Shown: positions 45,401 to 56,329, numbered from the stretch's first letter. The stretch is 64,000 nucleotides of DNA from Lytechinus pictus (GCF_037042905.1 NC_087247.1:77918420-77982419), one strand, 5' to 3'. Translations and numbers: made by a program. The notes: a model not told the origin generated them from the letters alone.

Positions 45401-48400
45401 GGAGGAAAAATCCATTATTTAAAGGACAAGTCCACCCCAACAAAAAATTGATTTGAATAAAAAGAGAAAAAATCAACAAGCATTACACTGAAAATTTCAT
45501 CAAAATCGGATGTAAAATAAGAAAGTTATGACATTTTAAAGTTACGCTTATTTTTTACAAAATAGTTATATGAACGAGCCAGTTACATCCAGATGAGAGA
45601 GTCGATGACGTCACTCACTCACTATTTCTTTTGTATTTTATTATATGAAATATGAAATATTTTGATTTTCCCTTATTGCCATGTGAAATGAAGTTTTATT
45701 CCTCCCTGAACACGTGCAATTCCATTATTTTAACATTTTGTTCTTCAGGCAAGGAGGTCCTAATCATCAAATTCGTAAAAATTGAAATATTGTATAATTC
45801 AAACAATAAAAAACAAAAGAAATAGTGAGTGAGTGACATCATCGACTCTCTCATCTGGATGTAACTGGCTCGTTCATATAACTATTTTGTTAAAAATAAG
45901 CAAAACTTTGAAATGTCATAACTTTCTTATTTTACATCCGATTTTGATGAAATTTTCAGCATTATGCTTGTCTGATTTTTCTCTATTCATTCAAATCAAC
46001 ATTTTCCTCAGGTGGACTTGACCTTTAAATGAATACTTGGAATATGAAGGCCACAATTATACCTTTGTTATATATCATGCTAAATCTTTGGCTGATATTT
46101 CGATCATTTTCTCTTGAATGACCAAACAAATACCCCAGAAATAAATATCCCATTCTGGCATCTGTCCAAATATAAATATTCATGAATAATATGCATTATT
46201 TCATTGCTAACAAGTTCTAAGTTTAATATGTAAATATATAGCTTGTATATTTAATAACATGATTAATATTGATCTCCATGTGCTATATTAATTTCTTTAT
46301 TCTAATTTAAATGAAAACATTGCCATTGCCGGTCTTATACCCATCTTTTTCACATCCCCAAACACTTTCACTGTGGGATCCGATGATAGAAACTAACACA
46401 CAAACTATTTTTAATCAATGTTTTCAAAGGCTTAGAGGAGTGATGTCATTTCTGTAAGATTCTTGCATTTATTTCTCATTTTGTTGAACTTATTTTAAAT
46501 CAGTTTCAGAAAAAGATCCCCTACTTTATTCTAAATTCTATTTGAAAAATATAAAAAAAGAATCTTACGAAACCCGGCTTACTCATATTTCCAAATTCTT
46601 CCCTATTATATATTGAAAGAACTCAAAGATTTTCTTTTAACCATCAGCTATCATCAGTCTGCAATAGACAATGGAATTTAAAGTACATAAAAATATGCAT
46701 ATTTAAAATATTTCATAGGTCAATAATTTAATTTATTTAAATACAATTTTATACACTTTACAATATTTACATCACATGTAGTAATACTTATATTAATTTA
46801 TCAATAAGTAATAACTTTGCATTAGATATATTAAGCATTTGATTACACGTTGATACCAAATATACAAAGAATTGGTCAAAAATATTCATAACAAAATGAT
46901 TTTTAGAGTATGATGGAATGTTGCATTTTCTAACATGGCAAATAAAATACCAGTAAGTGTAATTTTCAAGATATTTCGAGAAGAATGTTCCGCAATTATT
47001 GACTACAGTGGCACTTATAATATTGTCATCATCTCTAAATTATCATTTCTTACTGCAGTTCATCACATTCCCCACAACACCGCACAAAATAAGGGAACAA
47101 CATAATAAGTTCTACCACATTGCACAGTTTCCAAAGGTGATTGGTGCGATTGACGGAACTCACATCTATCTACATGGAGCACCATTGGGACAGGATGAGT
47201 ACCTGTACACCAACAGGAAAGGGCGGTACTCAATAAACGTCCAGCTTATCTGCGATGCAGATTTCCGAATAATCAACGTGGTAGCTAGATGGCCCGGGAG
47301 TACGCATGACTCCAGAATTCTCCAGGTAATATACAACATATTATTTTATTTGCTTTTGCATAGTTAATTCGTCAAATATTTAATATTTTGTATCAATATA
47401 TACCATTCTGATTGCATGGAGCTAGAATTTGACGTTTAACTTGTTGACAGATAATGGAGCAAAAAAACTGCCAAACTTCTATTTTTAGGATTTTGATGAA
47501 ATTCAAATTACAATTTTACTTTACAAAAAAGAAAAAGTAGAATGGCAAGTTAGTAAATGAATTGCACGTATATCTCCCAATTTCTTCATGAACTTAACTT
47601 TTTGAGTTGTTGAAAGTTAAGTCATCATTACTTTTTTAGCATCGATACCTTTGTGTTTATTCATTTGTTTTACTATTTGCAGCACCCCTTGACACACATG
47701 AAATCAATTATTGTGGTTTAATTTTTACAGAACAGTGTAGTTGGACAGAACTATGCCAATGGACGTTTGCATGGCATTCTCCTTGGAGATTCAGGCTATG
47801 CCCTGCACCCTTGGCTTATGACTCCTATCTTGAACCCCCAAAATCAAGCACAGAGAGCGTACAACCAGTAAGTAGTATTCATATTTCTTAAAGTTTGGAA
47901 CACACATTCTATCTTCATCCCCCTTGAGCTGGTTGGCTGATGACTTATACACTGTGAAAAACAAATCAGTGTTACATGTATATCATCAACAATGTACTTT
48001 ACATCTAGATAAAGACGACCACTGAAAAACACTTCAAATATCAATCCTTTTCTTTTTTGTTAGTGGACATTCACAAATACCATAAAATCTATCATAAGAA
48101 TGAGACACTTGATATGAAACAGGTAGGGAGTTACTTTTTCCAACAGTGTGAAAAGCAATATTCAATAACAACATTCTATGCATTGTACAATTAGAAATGT
48201 GTCCACTGTCCACACCATGAAAAGAAGAAAACAAGTGGTCCTAACATTTTTTTTATCTAATAACCATCATATATATATTTATGTATATTTCAATGTTTTT
48301 GCATTTCTTATAAAGATATCATTTCTCAACATTTTATTTTACATATTTTTTCTTTCATGTTTGACCCTACATGTAGTTCTCCCGGGGGGGGGGGCATAAT

Positions 48401-48748
48401 GCCCCACTCTGACAATTTTCGCGATTTATCTGCTGCGCAAAATTTTAATTTCTTAATCTTCATGAATTTTACAGATCTCACTGCCGCACAAGAGCGCTCA
48501 TTGAGCAAGTTAATGGGCAATTAAAGAACAAATTTAGGTGCTTAATTGGACAAGGACTCCAAATGCGGCCTGACAGAGCCTCCAACTTCATCTTGGCCTG
48601 TGCTGTGCTGCATAATATCAGCAAACAACTTCGGCAGCCTGAAGTTCTCTTCGACGTGGAAGCAAATGATGACATAGTTGAGCAAGTAGATCACGCCCCC
48701 AATGGTGTAGAAGCACGGAATGTTATCATTGAAAATCACTTTTCATAG
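42094..48748 (+). CDS. Harbinger transposase (HARBI1-like nuclease), four exons
   Basis: Join of 42094-42441, 47059-47325, 47731-47867 and 48475-48748: 1026 nt, 341 aa, no stops, all GT-AG, all phases consistent. Length matches the family (~350 aa). Residues 1-116 hold the helical N-terminus with a helix-turn-helix-like stretch (NSAVHHGVSISTACRIVRAV). The DDE/RNase H-like core has D148 in GAIDGTHI, D225 in LGDSGYALHPWLMTP and E261 in IEQVNGQLKNKFRCL, so the triad is complete. It cuts and joins transposon ends in the nucleus; in this family nuclear import and DNA binding depend on the Myb-like partner encoded nearby. The start at 42094 (MAYVVLLH) is the first ATG; a TTG upstream is not needed. 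The 4.6 kb first intron contains a hAT and a TTAA MITE. Likely intact. Confidence 0.9.
43826..44936. mobile_element. 1.1 kb non-autonomous hAT element in transposase intron 1
   Basis: Ends CAGGGGCGGATCCAGC and, inverted, GGATCCGCCATTGGCCTG, with near-matching 8-bp flanks ATAAATTT (43818-43825) and ATATATTT (44937-44944). Inside are repeats with GCGAGCGCGAAGCGCGAGCT-like cores in the minus orientation (44030-44650) and a G run at the right end. No transposase. Confidence 0.75.
45165..45270. repeat. (TTTA)n-rich tract
   Basis: Imperfect ATTT/TTTA repeats of about 100 bp in transposase intron 1. The rest of that intron up to 47058, apart from the elements listed, is AT-rich with nothing recognised. 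Confidence 0.85.
45423..46024. mobile_element. TTAA-flanked MITE in transposase intron 1
   Basis: Ends AGGACAAGTCCACCCCAAC and, inverted, AGGTGGACTTGACCT, flanked by TTAA (45419-45422 and 46025-46028). 602 bp with inner inverted halves (AGTGAGTGACATCATCGACT against GTCGATGACGTCACTCACT). Same family as 36337-36950. Confidence 0.85.
47059..47325 (+). CDS. Harbinger transposase exon 2 (first catalytic Asp)
   Basis: 267 nt, acceptor TTCTTACTGCAG, donor CAG/GTAATA, phase 0 at both ends. It encodes FITFPTTPHKIREQH, the FPKVIGAIDGTHIYLHGAP motif and NVVARWPGSTHDSRILQ, all diagnostic of PIF/Harbinger nucleases. Confidence 0.93.
47731..47867 (+). CDS. Harbinger transposase exon 3 (second catalytic Asp)
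   Basis: 137 nt, acceptor AATTTTTACAG, donor CA/GTAAGT, ends in phase 2. It encodes NSVVGQNYANGRLHGILLGD, SGYALHPWLMTPILNP and QRAYN. LGDSGY is the second Asp motif. Confidence 0.93.
48475..48748 (+). CDS. Harbinger transposase exon 4 (catalytic Glu, stop)
   Basis: 274 nt, acceptor GAATTTTACAG. Its first base completes a Gln codon. It encodes SHCRTRALIEQVNGQLKNKF, the ACAVLHNISKQL block typical of the family, and an acidic tail ending NVIIENHFS before TAG at 48746-48748. Confidence 0.93.
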
Positions 48749-48808
48749 TATAATATTGTTTTTGGTGTAGTTGCTGTTAAAATTATGAACATTCTGATAT
48801 CAATTATT

Positions 48809-49505
48809 ACAAACTATCAATCTAGTGTCTTTTCAAATTGGACAATTTTATGTATGTCCAAGGGTTGTATGCTGTTATACAAAAAGAAACAAACTATCAA
48901 CCTAGTGTCTTTTCAAATTGGACAGTATATCCAATGGTTGAATGTTATTTTACAAAAAAGAAACAAACTATCAACCTAGAGTCTTTTCAAATTGGATAGT
49001 ATGTCCAAGGGTTGTATGCTGTTATACAAAAAAGATACAAACTATCAACCTAGTGTCTTTTCAAATTGGACAGTATATCCAATGGTTGAATGTTATTTTA
49101 CAAAAAGAAACAAACTATCAACCTAGTGTCTTTTAAAATTAGACAATTTTATGTATGTCCAAGGGTTGTATGCTGTTATACAAAAAAGAAACAAACTATC
49201 AACCTCGTGTCATTTCAAATTGGATAGTATGTCCAAGGGTTGTATGCTGTTATACAAAAAAGATACAAACTATCAACCTAGTGTCTTTTCAAATTGGACA
49301 GTATATCCAATGGTTGAATGTTATTTTACAAAAAGAAACAAACTATCAACCTAGTGTCTTTTCAAATTGGACAATTTTATGTATGTCCAAGGGTTGTATG
49401 CTGTTATACAAAAAAGAAACAAACTATCAACCTCGTGTCATTTCAAATTGGATAGTATGTCCAAGGGTTGTATGCTGTTATACAAAAAAGATACAAACTA
49501 TCAAA
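48809..49505. repeat. Minisatellite, ten units of 73-82 bp
   Basis: Units share ACAAACTATCAACCTAGTGTC, spaced at roughly 48809, 48888, 48963, 49036, 49109, 49191, 49267, 49340, 49420 and 49494. Two variants alternate: one with GGACAGTATATCCAATGG and TGAATGTTATTTTAC, the other with TATGTCCAAGGGTTGTATGC. It begins about 60 bp after the transposase stop and lies between the two convergent Harbinger genes. The 185-codon frame across it is a repeat artefact. Confidence 0.9.
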
Positions 49506-49850
49506 TCGGGTATTAAGACAGCTTTAAGGGCCTCAAATGTTTTTTTTTTTATTTATATATCATTACTTATGCCTTTACTGGTCTTGAAGTGTTTGAAGGA
49601 TATTCACATATGTTGGAATCTTTCTTTTTACATCGAAAAATATTTGCCACATTTGATACACAATGGTATTCCCTTGGTAAAGAAAAGAATATTCATTAAA
49701 ATACATGTATAAAGAGGTCTGAATTATAATTCTATAACTATAAAACCATGGTAACAATATATAGTGTGTCAATATAAAGGTCAGCTAGATCATCTGTGTT
49801 TTGTAATCTCTTTACATCATCATTACCATAAACAAAATTAATTTGACCAT

Positions 49851-50014
49851 TTAATGTAGCTTATCCCTAATCTCCTTCAAGACCATGAGGATCCCCTGCA
49901 AGGCCTCCACCTTTTGGTCCTCCTTCTCTAAAAACCTTTCGTGGAAAGATATAAGAGATGCCTGGTGAGAAGTTCGGGGGAATGTTTCTGCTGGCTGCTC
50001 TCCTCCTGTGGCTC
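49851..50014 (-). CDS. Myb-like gene exon 5 (coiled coil, stop)
   Basis: 164 nt, acceptor TGAAATACAG, stop TAA at 49853-49851. It encodes ATGGEQPAETFPRTSHQASL and the heptad-like ERFLEKEDQKVEALQGILMV, ending EIRDKLH. A short C-terminal coiled coil is usual in this protein family. Confidence 0.8.
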
Positions 50015-53000
50015 CTGTATTTCAAAATTGATAACAAAATGAATAATGATTAAGAATCAATGAAGCATATGAAATTGGTGAAGATTCATGACAGTTAAAT
50101 TTCATGGAAAAGTGGGATCAAATATAAATTTTCATATAAAATAAGAGAAATATAATAAAGAATATTTCATCATGAACATTTTGCAGACTACCTCACGTCC
50201 TACCATTTACAAATTGTCAGTGCAATCGGGTAATCCCAGTCAAGTTCTAAAAGCTCACCCCCCCCCCCCCCCTTTCATGGAGGATGTTCAGAGGAAATAG
50301 CTGGGCACTATAAGGGATAAAATTTTAAATTGTATAGAAAACGTTTTGTATTGTAAATGAATGAATGAATGAATGAATGAATAATGAATGAATGAATGAA
50401 TGTTAGAAGGAGTGAATGAATCTGGGAATGATGGGATGAATGATGGAATGAATGTATTGGAATAACGAATGCATGTATGAATGATTGAAATCTAAAGTGA
50501 TTTTCATTTATTTTTTTCATTTCAAAATGAATAAATTTGTGTAAAGACTATCAAACACAATATTCTGTCTTCCCATTTGTTATGTACTTTTTATAACAAA
50601 AAATAAGAAAAAGTTAGAAATGATGAATCTTTAAAAGTACTAAATGATCATAAATGAATATAAGTTAACTTGATGGTGGAAAGTGGTAAATGCTCAGAGG
50701 CATGAGCCCATCTTTAAATTTCAAAGACCAAGAGATACAGATGAGGTTAGAATAAAAATAAGAGAGAAAATCTATCAACCATAATAATAATGATAATAAT
50801 ATAGGGTATTTATATTGCGCACATATCCACCATGTTATAGGTGCTCAAGGCGCACCTATGTAACATGCAACATGTTGAGTCAACTATTATTTCTTTTACC
50901 ACTGGCAAATAATTGAAATTTTAAAAGTTAATTCTATAGATTTCCTTTTGTTAATTGATTCATCAGGACCACACCAGACAGATCTCTTTCTTACCTTGTG
51001 GTATTTCTTCCCCTTGAACGATTTCCTCCTCCTCCTCCATCATATTCATAAGGAGTGCTGCTGCAGCGTCATTCTGACTTTCAGTCTGTAATTGAAAAAT
51101 GAGATATAATACATGAATAAAAGTTCAGTAATAACTTACAGAGAATATAGCATACCAAATATCTCCCAGAGAATATACCACCTCAAGTATGTCCCAGAAT
51201 AGATCTCTCTTCATTCCTCTTCCATCTACTAGATCCCTTCATTCATCATTTTCCTCTAAATCAACCTACATTTTACCTCCTTTGCATGAAGACCCAATAT
51301 AGTGATCACATGTTTGCTGTAATTGCTTGTGCCCTCTGGAAAAATCTCCCAATTCAAACCATATCCAAAATGTTTCTTCCATAGAAATATCAAAATCCTT
51401 ACTTATTACCTCATCTTATTATTATAATTACTATCGTAACATATAACATAAATAAGCATTTAATCTTTCCTTTCTCAGTTCAAGAGCACTTTAAAAACCT
51501 GCCTTTTTAATATTATATATATATGCTATATTCTTATTTAGATCAAGTGCATAATTAAGTATTAAATACTATGCGCTTAATAAATCTAACATTATCATTA
51601 TCATAATAAATTATGAACATAAAAAATTACCAATGGCAAGTCAGCCTCCACGGAGGTCTCTCCCTCCAGCCCACAAAAACCATCAAGGGCCTGTGGCGCC
51701 AGTGCCGCCAGTACTTCTTCATACTTCTTGTTATATTTCACTGGTCCACCTCCTGAAAAAAAAATTTAAAAAAAAAAGTTTGAATTATTGATTCCAATAA
51801 AACCTCTATTTCTTTTCCTCTGGGTTTTCTTGTTTATGGTTAAGTGCATATTATAATTTTTGTTCCGAGAGCAATGACTTATTAATGAAAACATGAACAA
51901 CATTTATAATTAACATGGATCGCATATTACATTTTAAAGAATTGCTTTATTCATCAAAGCATGCACAACATAAGCAATGTGCGGGTGGGAGAACCAACGA
52001 TATAATTCACTCACTATTTCTTATATTTATAGTATTAATCCCTAGAACCAAATGAATTATTCTCTCAGTGCAGTATGTTTCCAGATTTATTGTTTGTTTT
52101 ATCCGAAAAGAATTTAACATAACAATAGTAGTTACATTTATATAGCGCTTATTATACTTTGTTTCTAAGCGCTTTACATTGCAATTATTATTACCCCGGT
52201 CATCGGATCCTGACGTGCCTGCACACAATGTATGCACTTTCTCCACTCCCTGGGGAGCATTCCAACAAGAGTTCCAAGACTAAATTGCTAGGCATACTAC
52301 ATAGGATTTTGCATCTTAACGGGTACCCATTTAAAACCTGGGTGGAAAGTGGCAAAGTGTGGATTAACGCTTTGCCAAGGGACGCTAGGCCGTGGTGGGA
52401 ACACACGACCCTCTGATCGCAAGGCGAGAGTCAGAATCGCTACACCATGATGATTCCACGATAAACCATAATATAAATAAAATTAAAATGAGCATGTGAT
52501 ATCATTTATTTAAGTTGTATGTCTTCTACGTCCAAATTTACAAACAAATAAAGGTAAACAAATTTTCATCCAATTAGCATGAATTTATCGTAATTTTTCA
52601 GTGGTTACAATTTTGATATTGTTAGGATGAACTTGACATTGAACAAAAGAAGCCAAAATATGTTGTAATACCTGTTGCCATCCTTTGCAACCTATACTTT
52701 TTAGCTTTGCTGGACCAGCTATTCCAGCTGGTCCTCAGATCCTTCCAGGACCTCCCTTTCGGGAGGCCCTGGGCCTCCATCTCCTGGAGAAGCTGGTTCC
52801 AGGTCCGCTCCTTCCTCTGCTGGACCTAATACATAATAATACACGAGAAAACATGAAACCGATCACCAAAACCAACATGTAATATAATCGTAAATAAATC
52901 CTTTATTATGGTTCCTATTATGTCCAAGTTTCATGAACTAGATCTATAAAATTTCAAAGTTATGATGACAATTCCACAAATACCCACATGGCCAAAGTTC

Positions 53001-53515
53001 GTTGACCCTATAAAGTGACCTTTGATCTTGGTCATGTGACCTGAAACTCAAGCAGGATCTTAAGTAATACACTACTGTCCTTATGTCTAAGTTTCATGAA
53101 CTAGGTCCATAAACTTTCAAAGTTATGATGACATTTCAAAAGAAAAACCTTGATTAAGATTTTGATATTGATTCCCCCAACATGGTCTAAGTTCATAGAC
53201 CCTTAATGACCTTTGACCTTGGTCATGTGACCTGAAACTCAGGCAGGATGTTCAGTAATACTTGATTACCCGTATGTCCATGTTCCTAAATGAGGGAGAT
53301 TTGGGAGCAGTAACCATTTCTGTTCTTGTTGGCTTGTCATTTTTTAAAGTTTATTCTCAGGGCCTTGAAAAAAAAATGTAGGCGAAATTAAACATACCCT
53401 CACATGGGCACTCCCCTGCCTTTCCAAATAATGGCTCTCGATGCGCCCTAACAAACTCTGCCATGTGATGGACCTGCTCTTCAGACAGGTTGCCCTGCCT
53501 GTTTTCTTGATTCAT
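49851..53515 (-). CDS. Harbinger Myb/SANT-like DNA-binding protein, five exons, one phase mismatch
   Basis: Join of 53515-53398, 52825-52672, 51752-51631, 51085-50995 and 50014-49851 on the minus strand. Total 649 nt, one base more than a whole number of codons; about 215 aa if that base is discounted. The N-terminal ~90 residues form a Myb/SANT/MADF-like trihelix (LSEEQVHHMAEFVRAHREPL, RTWNQLLQEMEAQG, RSWKDLRTSWNSWSSKAKKY). A Gly/acidic linker follows (EEEEEIVQGEEIPQ), then a C-terminal coiled coil (FHERFLEKEDQKVEALQGIL, VLKEIRDKLH). In Harbinger elements such proteins (NAIF1-like) bind the ends and carry the transposase into the nucleus. Three of four junctions are in phase; exon 1 ends in phase 1 but exon 2 needs phase 0, so there is either an unseen splice form or an inactivating indel. 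Confidence 0.75.
50354..50410. repeat. (GAAT)n tract
   Basis: A dozen or so AATG/GAAT units with one break, in the last intron of the Myb-like gene; related ATGAATG phrases continue to about 50485. Confidence 0.85.
50800..50872 (-). mobile_element. SINE 3' fragment
   Basis: Reverse complement of the SINE tail: TTTATATTGCGCACATATCC and GTGCTCAAGGCGC match the 3' ends at 26350-26405 and 58290-58330. The head is missing. Confidence 0.6.
50995..51085 (-). CDS. Myb-like gene exon 4
   Basis: 91 nt, acceptor AATTACAG, donor CAAG/GTAAGA. It encodes TESQNDAAAALLMNMMEEEE and EIVQGEEIPQ, an acidic linker. Phase is consistent with both neighbours. Confidence 0.75.
51631..51752 (-). CDS. Myb-like gene exon 3
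   Basis: 122 nt, acceptor TTTTTTTCAG, donor TTG/GTAATT. It encodes GGPVKYNKKYEEVLAALAPQ and the acidic GLEGETSVEADLPL. The phase matches exon 2. Confidence 0.75.
52136..52455 (-). mobile_element. tRNA-headed SINE, different subfamily
   Basis: Minus strand. The tail is at the left (TTATATAGCGCTTATTATAC), the body has CCCCGGTCATCGGATCCTG, CACTCCCTGGGGAGCA and CGGGTACCCATTT, and a degraded tRNA head lies at 52400-52450. It lies in a Myb-like gene intron. A fragment of the same body is at 61264-61360. Confidence 0.65.
52672..52825 (-). CDS. Myb-like gene exon 2
   Basis: 154 nt, acceptor TATGTATTAG, donor ACAG/GTATTAC. The only open frame with family character is VQQRKERTWNQLLQEMEAQG ... AKKYRLQRMAT. 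A tryptophan-spaced trihelix pattern is clear. It requires phase 0 entry. Confidence 0.8.
52900..53300. repeat. Tandem repeat with TGACCTTGGTCATGTGACC
   Basis: Two to three diverged units of about 150-180 bp with AAGTTTCATGAACTAG, TTGACCCT and TTTGATCTTGGTCATGTGAC (53025, 53218). Non-coding, in the intron between the two Myb-like exons whose phases disagree. Confidence 0.6.
53398..53515 (-). CDS. Myb-like gene exon 1 (start)
   Basis: 118 nt. ATG stands directly after a CTTTCAG acceptor, so an upstream noncoding exon is implied. It encodes MNQENRQGNLSEEQVHHMAE through GECPCE plus one base before donor GTATGT. Confidence 0.7.
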
Positions 53516-53944
53516 CTGAAAGAAGTGTCAATTTCTCTTTAAATTTAACTTTTTCCCAATTAAAGTGATATTCTCCAACAAAACCAACTGTGATATAATA
53601 TACAAAGGCAATTTCTTGAAGAACGAAATATGAATGCATGTATTACTAAGATATTACCAAAAAAAATTATGAACAGAGATTATAACATAGGACTATGTTA
53701 AATATTCCTTTCTGATTTCAAAGTATACAGTACAAGAGGCCTACATGCACAGGGTTCTGATTGTTCACTGAGACCACAAAACTAAGTAAATGAAGTATGC
53801 AGGCAATTGAGAAAAAGGGTATGTGTTCGCTGGAGTCTGTTATCCTAGTTTTTAATTTCACAAACGTTCAGTAGTACGAGCAATTTGAGAATTTTGAGAA
53901 TTTTAAAATTTTCTGGTAACTTTTTTGGTGGCTGCAGTTTCTGA

Positions 53945-54525
53945 ATCCAGGGGCGGTATTCTGAACATTGTCTTTTCTCCATATTTTATCTTATCTCGGA
54001 GACAAAATTGGTATTCTGGTGGATGTCATAACTTTTGTCACAAAAATTGTCACAAATTTTGTCTCTTCTCTTTAGCGGGCACCAAAAATAAATATGTGGC
54101 TTTAAATGGTAAAAAACTCCTCGAAACATATGGCTGCCAGCTGTCTAGGTTTTAACTAGATCGAAAGCTTCAGCCTCTATTATATTGGTTGTTCCGCTGA
54201 ACTCAGCTCCGTTGGCTCCACGTACATCCATGTACCAGTACTCAGGAGTTTTTAACATTTTTAACATTTTTTTAATTTCTCCATTGTCAATGGAGAAATA
54301 AAAAATAAAAATAAAAAAATGTTTAAAAAAATCCTCAAAACTGATGGCTTGCCAGCTGTCTAGGTTTTAACAAAAAATTAAGGATATTTCGCCCTCGAAA
54401 AAATAAGCAAGCAAAAAAAAAACAAAAAAAACTTCACGTTCAATTTTTTTTATTTTACTTCTCCGGGGACAGGGGCACAGGCCGGCTGTGCCCCCCCCCC
54501 CCCCCGGATCCGCCAGTGCTTTCTT
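53945..54525. mobile_element. Degraded nested MITE(s)
   Basis: CCAGGGGCGGTATTCTGAAC at the left and a C run followed by GGATCCGCCAGTG at the right look like transposon ends; a 25-bp inverted pair (TTTTTAATTTCTCCATTGTC and its complement) lies at 54265-54320. No target duplication was found. 54530-55430 carries a GC-rich patch (54790-54900) that may serve as the promoter area of the Myb-like gene. Confidence 0.35.
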
Positions 54526-55439
54526 CCTAAACTTCTGACTTGAATTGAAATTTGAATTGTTTGATAAAATGATGGAAAGAAAAAAAAATCATAACATTGT
54601 TAATGAATATGATAATGGTGAAATCCGGTTTTCAACTTCAACTTGCCACAGCACAGGCACAAACAAGGATTAGCTAACTTAATATAATTAGGTCTAGTAC
54701 TAGTAGGCCTATATAATGAAATGAATAATATGGCACTTATCTAACATTGTATAAAAATTATTAAGATCTCCGCTAAGTGAGCAGGTAATTAACCGTAACC
54801 GCAAGGACACGGCTGCTTCACCGGAGCATCGGCCACCGGCGCGGCGCATCGGCCAGAGCCGCAACTCCGGGGTACTACACCGGTGCGGTATCGCCGTACA
54901 GTGCATGCGAAGGAACGCTCAACGAAGAAGCTACTGTCTATGGCTAGCTACGCAGAATTCAAGTATTTTCCTTTACGAGTAAATATGGTAACAAAAGGCA
55001 TTTCAAACCACCATTTCAATGAACCACGTGAATTAATTCGAACAAATTAATTATTAACGATTATGTCTTACTTTGCTGGAATTCTCCTTCGGCTTCGCGA
55101 GCGATCTTAAAGTTGAATCATCGAATTGAGTCTAACGTTAGTGGTGTTGTTACCGTGGGATCTAACTAGCTGACGTCACGTTTGTTTGTAAACAAAATTT
55201 GTTGGGTATTCCTCTGCGCGCCATGTGTGTCGCGCTCGCTCAGCTGATCGGCTGATTCAATCCGGATCGATCGGAGGCGGACACTGCCGCCGATTCGGGT
55301 CACGTTGTAAAAAAAGTGGAGAGGAAGGGGATTTCCCCCTAATCAGCCTCGTACATGACTATTCAAATAATTCGCTGGAAAGTCAAATAATTCGCTGGAA
55401 AGTCAAGCTGACTTTCCAGCGAATGTGCTTTTATGAAAT

Positions 55440-55535
55440 GCAAAGTTGCTATCATAGCAAGTTGCTAGCATAGCAAGTAAAAGTTGCTATTCTACCAAAG
55501 TTGCTATGATAGCAACTTGCTATGATAGCAACTCT
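55440..55535. repeat. Right subterminal repeats of Harbinger (TTGCTATNATAGCAA)
   Basis: Five or so palindromic copies (AGTTGCTATCATAGCAAG, GTTGCTAGCATAGCAAG, GTTGCTATGATAGCAAC) just inside the right inverted repeat. They are unrelated to the left-end GCGTCAA repeats. Confidence 0.75.
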
Positions 55536-55559
55536 TTATGAAATAGGCCCCGGACTTCT

Positions 55560-56300
55560 CTTTCCCAAACATGCCATGGCTAGGCTATGGCTAGCCTAGG
55601 CTAGCGCATTAACTTTATCTCAAATCTGGACCAATACCTGCGGCGCGGCTGACTAATGTCATGGTTAACTAAAATTGGTTATTCCGAACTTTGCGTTTAC
55701 TTACGTTACTCCAATGAGCTTTGTCACCTTGGTTTAATAGGTCTAGTCCGTATATAGAACTAGTAGCACAATTGCCGATTTCGAGCACGGGAAATGAAAA
55801 ACTTAATAATTGGTCAAGCACATGCAGATCGATCTATTATATTTTGTTGGTCAAGACGGGGATCAAGATCGAGAGTTTACTCTGCGATTGCAGTAGTATG
55901 CAGAGCATGTTCCATGCATGTTCTGCTCACTGACCTTACTTTGTCCCTGACGTTGGAATACGTTCCATGCTGATACAGCGTGGATCAGGGTCTATCAAGA
56001 TCTTGAGACTAGACTAGATCTAAGATAAATTTATTGTAGATCTAGAACTGGCCTAGGCTAGCCCTAGCCTAGCATTTTGTCTTGCCATTAATGACAGTTT
56101 GATTAGTGTTAAAGAATTAGATCTAGATATATATCGAAGCCTATAAGGCCTATTTAACAATTAAATGTAAGGGTACCGGTAATTTTAGGGTGCTGATTCA
56201 TTCAAGGCAATGTGAACGCTAACGACCACTGACAATTTAAAGATCAAGTCCACGCGCATGCGTAATCTTATTCCGAAGACGCAAGTCATGAATATTCATA
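55560..56300. repeat. Duplicated segment (relatives at 60630-60920 and 63530-63600)
   Basis: Shared phrases: GACTAATGTCATGGTTAAC (inverted at 60897), TTCCATGCTGATACAGCGT (direct at 60722), TCTTATTCCGAAGACGCAAG (inverted near 60650), and AACTTTATCTCAAATCTGGAC (inverted near 63550). Orientation is mixed. No gene is visible. 56300-56700 contains a threefold repeat of CATCGTTTTGAGTCTCAGGA behind C runs. Confidence 0.6.
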
Positions 56301-56329
56301 CTGGCTTCCGGAACTGCGGTGGGGAAAAA

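Larger units (their letters stand above)
41835..55550. mobile_element. PIF/Harbinger DNA transposon, two genes, 13.7 kb
   Basis: Inverted ends GGGGCCTATTTCATAAA at about 41834 and its complement TTTATGAAATAGGCCCC ending at 55551. A 3-bp target duplication would be CAG (41832-41834) against CGG, one mismatch. It carries a HARBI1-type nuclease gene (plus strand) and a Myb/SANT-like gene (minus strand) in convergent order, the usual Harbinger pair. Subterminal repeats differ: GCGTCAA/TTGACGC copies on the left (41850-42080) and TTGCTATNATAGCAA copies on the right (55440-55530). Introns hold younger insertions (a hAT, a TTAA MITE, SINEs). Confidence 0.85.

Noticed and set aside
48809..49505. CRISPR-like array
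   Set aside because: Units are contiguous 75-80 bp repeats without unique spacers, in a eukaryotic transposon.
49155..49712. 185-codon open frame
   Set aside because: It runs through the minisatellite; its repeated peptide simply mirrors the DNA units.
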